This document shows, one piece after another, positions 14,311 through 15,456 of a DNA stretch of 15,456 bases. Position 1 is the stretch's first letter, and every line of letters starts with the position of its first letter. Location: contig JAEZXM010000237.1 of assembly GCA_023419875.1 (NCBI GenBank), positions 1-15,456 on the forward strand. Direction: 5' to 3'. A program made the position numbers and the translations under genes. The stretch is from Pseudomonadota bacterium (GTDB taxonomy: Bacteria; Myxococcota; Myxococcia; Myxococcales; Anaeromyxobacteraceae). Below the pieces are notes generated by a model. The model worked only from the letters and a program-made list of their open reading frames with translations, searched no databases and was not told where the DNA came from.

Positions 14311-14325
14311 TGGCACGCCTCCTGC
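14311..14325 (+). promoter_or_regulatory. Sigma-54-like -24/-12 promoter before the transposase gene
   Basis: TGGCACGCCTCCTGC matches the sigma-54 pattern TGGCAC-N5-TTGC with one mismatch, and keeps the invariant GG (14312-14313) and GC (14324-14325) separated by 10 nt. Transcription would begin near 14336-14338, at most about 3 nt before the ATG at 14339, implying a leaderless or nearly leaderless message. This agrees with the lack of a Shine-Dalgarno. No activator site was identified. Confidence 0.45.
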
Positions 14326-14338
14326 CTCGGCGCCGCCT

Positions 14339-15226
14339 ATGACCGCGCCCCGACGCATCGTCCGTCGCGCCACCTATCTCCTCTCGCGCCGCTGCACCCA
14401 GCGCGAGTTCCTGCTCAAGCCCTCGGCGCTCACGAACCTCATCCTCAAGTACGTCCTGGCCGTCGCCGCCGAGCGCTACGGCGTCCTCATCCACGCCGCC
14501 TGCTTCATGAGCAACCACTTTCATCTCGTCGTTACCGACATCCGCGGGAACCTCCCCGAGTTCACCCGCATCCTCGACGGCATCATCGCTAAGGCTCTCA
14601 ACTCCCTCTACGGCCGCTGGGAGAACCTCTGGGCTTCCTCGAGTTACAGCGCCGTTCGCCTCGACTCGCCCGAGGACATCATCGAGAAGGTCGCCTACAC
14701 CCTCGCCAATCCGGCGAGCGCCGGCCTCGTCGAGCACGGCCGGCAGTGGCCCGGCGTCTGGTCCGATCCGTGGTCCATCGGCGAGCGAGGACAGTGGATC
14801 GAGCGGCCGGGCCACTACTTCAGCGCCTCGATGCCGGAGAAGGAGTGGCTGGAGTTCTCTTTGCCGCCCGGCTTCCGCTCGGTCGAGGCGTTCCGGGCGA
14901 AGGTCATTGCTCGCGTGAAGGAACTCGAGACGGCGGCCGCCGCCGAACGCGAGGCCAAAGGGGTGAGGGCGCTGGGCGCCCGCGGCGTCATGAAGCAGAG
15001 GCACACGGAGCGGTCCACCACGTACGAGCCCCACCGCGTGCTCGACCCTCGGGTCGCCGCCCGGGACAAGTGGAAAAGGATCGAGCTGCTCCAGCAGCTC
15101 GTGGAGTTCCTCAGGCGTTACCGCAGAGCGTGGGAGAAGTTCTGCGGCGGCGACCGGAAGGTCCTCTTCCCTCGCGGCACGTACCTCATGCGCGTGAGGT
15201 TCGGGGTGGCCTGCGCGAGCAGCTGA
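14339..15226 (+). CDS. REP-associated tyrosine transposase (Y1, HUH superfamily)
   Basis: A 295-residue Y1_Tnp-family protein. Key features are the N-terminal strand RRATYLLSRR, the HUH motif NHFHLVV (His60 and His62), and AYTLANPASAGL with candidate catalytic Tyr120, which matches the Y..(x)NP.(x)(A)GL element of RAYT proteins. GRWENLWASSSY (92-103) corresponds to the conserved region between them. All catalytic residues are present and the frame is intact. The part after about residue 160 is an extra basic, helical C-terminal domain that may bind DNA. The start is ATG at 14339; an in-frame ATG at 14285 would add 18 residues not typical of the family. Such proteins nick single-stranded REP hairpins and are usually domesticated single-copy genes. 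Flanking inverted REP-like repeats support this. Confidence 0.88.
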   Translation: MTAPRRIVRRATYLLSRRCTQREFLLKPSALTNLILKYVLAVAAERYGVLIHAACFMSNHFHLVVTDIRGNLPEFTRILDGIIAKALNSLYGRWENLWASSSYSAVRLDSPEDIIEKVAYTLANPASAGLVEHGRQWPGVWSDPWSIGERGQWIERPGHYFSASMPEKEWLEFSLPPGFRSVEAFRAKVIARVKELETAAAAEREAKGVRALGARGVMKQRHTERSTTYEPHRVLDPRVAARDKWKRIELLQQLVEFLRRYRRAWEKFCGGDRKVLFPRGTYLMRVRFGVACASS

Positions 15227-15420
15227 TCCGTCCTCCCGCACAACTCTAGTCGCCGCGAGCCGCACGCTCGAAGGGAGAACCTCGCCCCGAGCGCGCGGAG
15301 AGCAATCCAGACCGCTCTGAGCGGCCTCCCGCGGAGCTCGCAATGCGCCCGCTCAAGCCGAGCTTGATGCTCACCGGCCCCCATTCCCACGGTCGGAACC
15401 TTCCCCCCTGCCCCCGTCCG
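15227..15420. other. Non-coding right flank of the transposase unit
   Basis: No credible gene lies between the transposase stop and the right REP-like repeat. Two short perfect hairpins are visible: CCGCT/AGCGG (15312-15316 with 15320-15324) and TCAAGC/GCTTGA (15353-15358 with 15362-15367). They could terminate transcription or form part of the mobile unit's folded end. Confidence 0.4.
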
Positions 15421-15456
15421 CCGCGCGGCCGCCGTCCGTTTGGCGGACCTCTGGGT
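15421..15456 (-). repeat. Right REP-like palindromic repeat, inverted relative to the left copy
   Basis: Read on the minus strand it begins ACCCAGAG, then the hairpin with stem GTCCG/CGGAC (15444-15448 and 15434-15438, 5-nt loop), then GGCGGCCGCG and CGG. It aligns with the left copy over about 36-40 nt with a few indels. It ends at the last base of the window. Confidence 0.65.

Larger units (their letters stand above)
14227..15456 (+). mobile_element. REP-associated tyrosine transposase unit with flanking inverted REP-like repeats
   Basis: The transposase gene is bracketed by related sequences in opposite orientation at 14227-14266 and 15421-15456. The outer ends share ACCCAG, then a GTCCG...CGGAC hairpin, then GG(G)CGGCCGCG and CGCGG toward the gene. 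The whole is 1230 bp. The right copy ends exactly at the window edge, so the true boundary may lie further out. No target-site duplication can be judged. This resembles the REP/RAYT arrangement known from other bacteria. Confidence 0.65.

Noticed and set aside
15118..15390. Minus-strand 90-codon frame overlapping the end of the transposase gene
   Set aside because: About 110 nt are antisense to the transposase and the rest is Arg/Leu-rich with no start signal.
1..15456. CRISPR array, tRNA or rRNA genes
   Set aside because: No regularly spaced repeats of CRISPR type, and no cloverleaf or rRNA-conserved stretch, were seen on either strand by reading.

Overview
The window is about 70 percent or more G+C, with dense coding and strong third-position GC bias. 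The gene types (PilZ protein, orphan histidine kinase, ECF sigma factor, type III polyketide synthase, many GTG/TTG starts) suggest a deltaproteobacterium/myxobacterium, most like Anaeromyxobacter. That assignment rests on composition and gene style, not on a search.

Region 1 (1-4600, minus strand) is a lipid-polyketide locus. Read in the direction of transcription it holds a MASE3-type membrane histidine kinase, then, after a 100-nt gap with a perfect 16-bp palindrome, a type III polyketide synthase, an ICMT-family methyltransferase, a free-standing acyl carrier protein and a fatty acyl-AMP ligase that runs off the left edge. The last four overlap by 4-8 nt at every junction, so they are almost certainly co-translated. 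The inferred route is fatty acid adenylation, loading on the ACP, extension and cyclisation by the type III synthase, then methylation.

Region 2 (4702-9461) holds plus-strand clpB (disaggregase), facing a minus-strand pair: a PilZ protein with a helical C-terminus, and upstream of it a degenerate MobA-like nucleotidyltransferase. A short Cys-rich putative lipoprotein gene lies divergently on the plus strand.

Region 3 (9505-11163, minus strand) holds a Thr/Gly/Asp-rich exported repeat protein, a CoA-binding (YccU-like) protein and an ECF sigma factor, punctuated by two strong hairpins.

Region 4 (11412-14201, plus strand) is a two-gene unit: a GT2 glycosyltransferase and, 3 nt later, an MsbA-like ABC exporter. 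Together they look like a glycolipid or glycan assembly and export pair.

Region 5 (14227-15456) is a probable small mobile unit: a REP-associated tyrosine transposase gene with a sigma-54-like promoter directly before its start codon, flanked by inverted REP-like palindromes. The right copy ends exactly at the window edge. No rRNA, tRNA or CRISPR array was seen.
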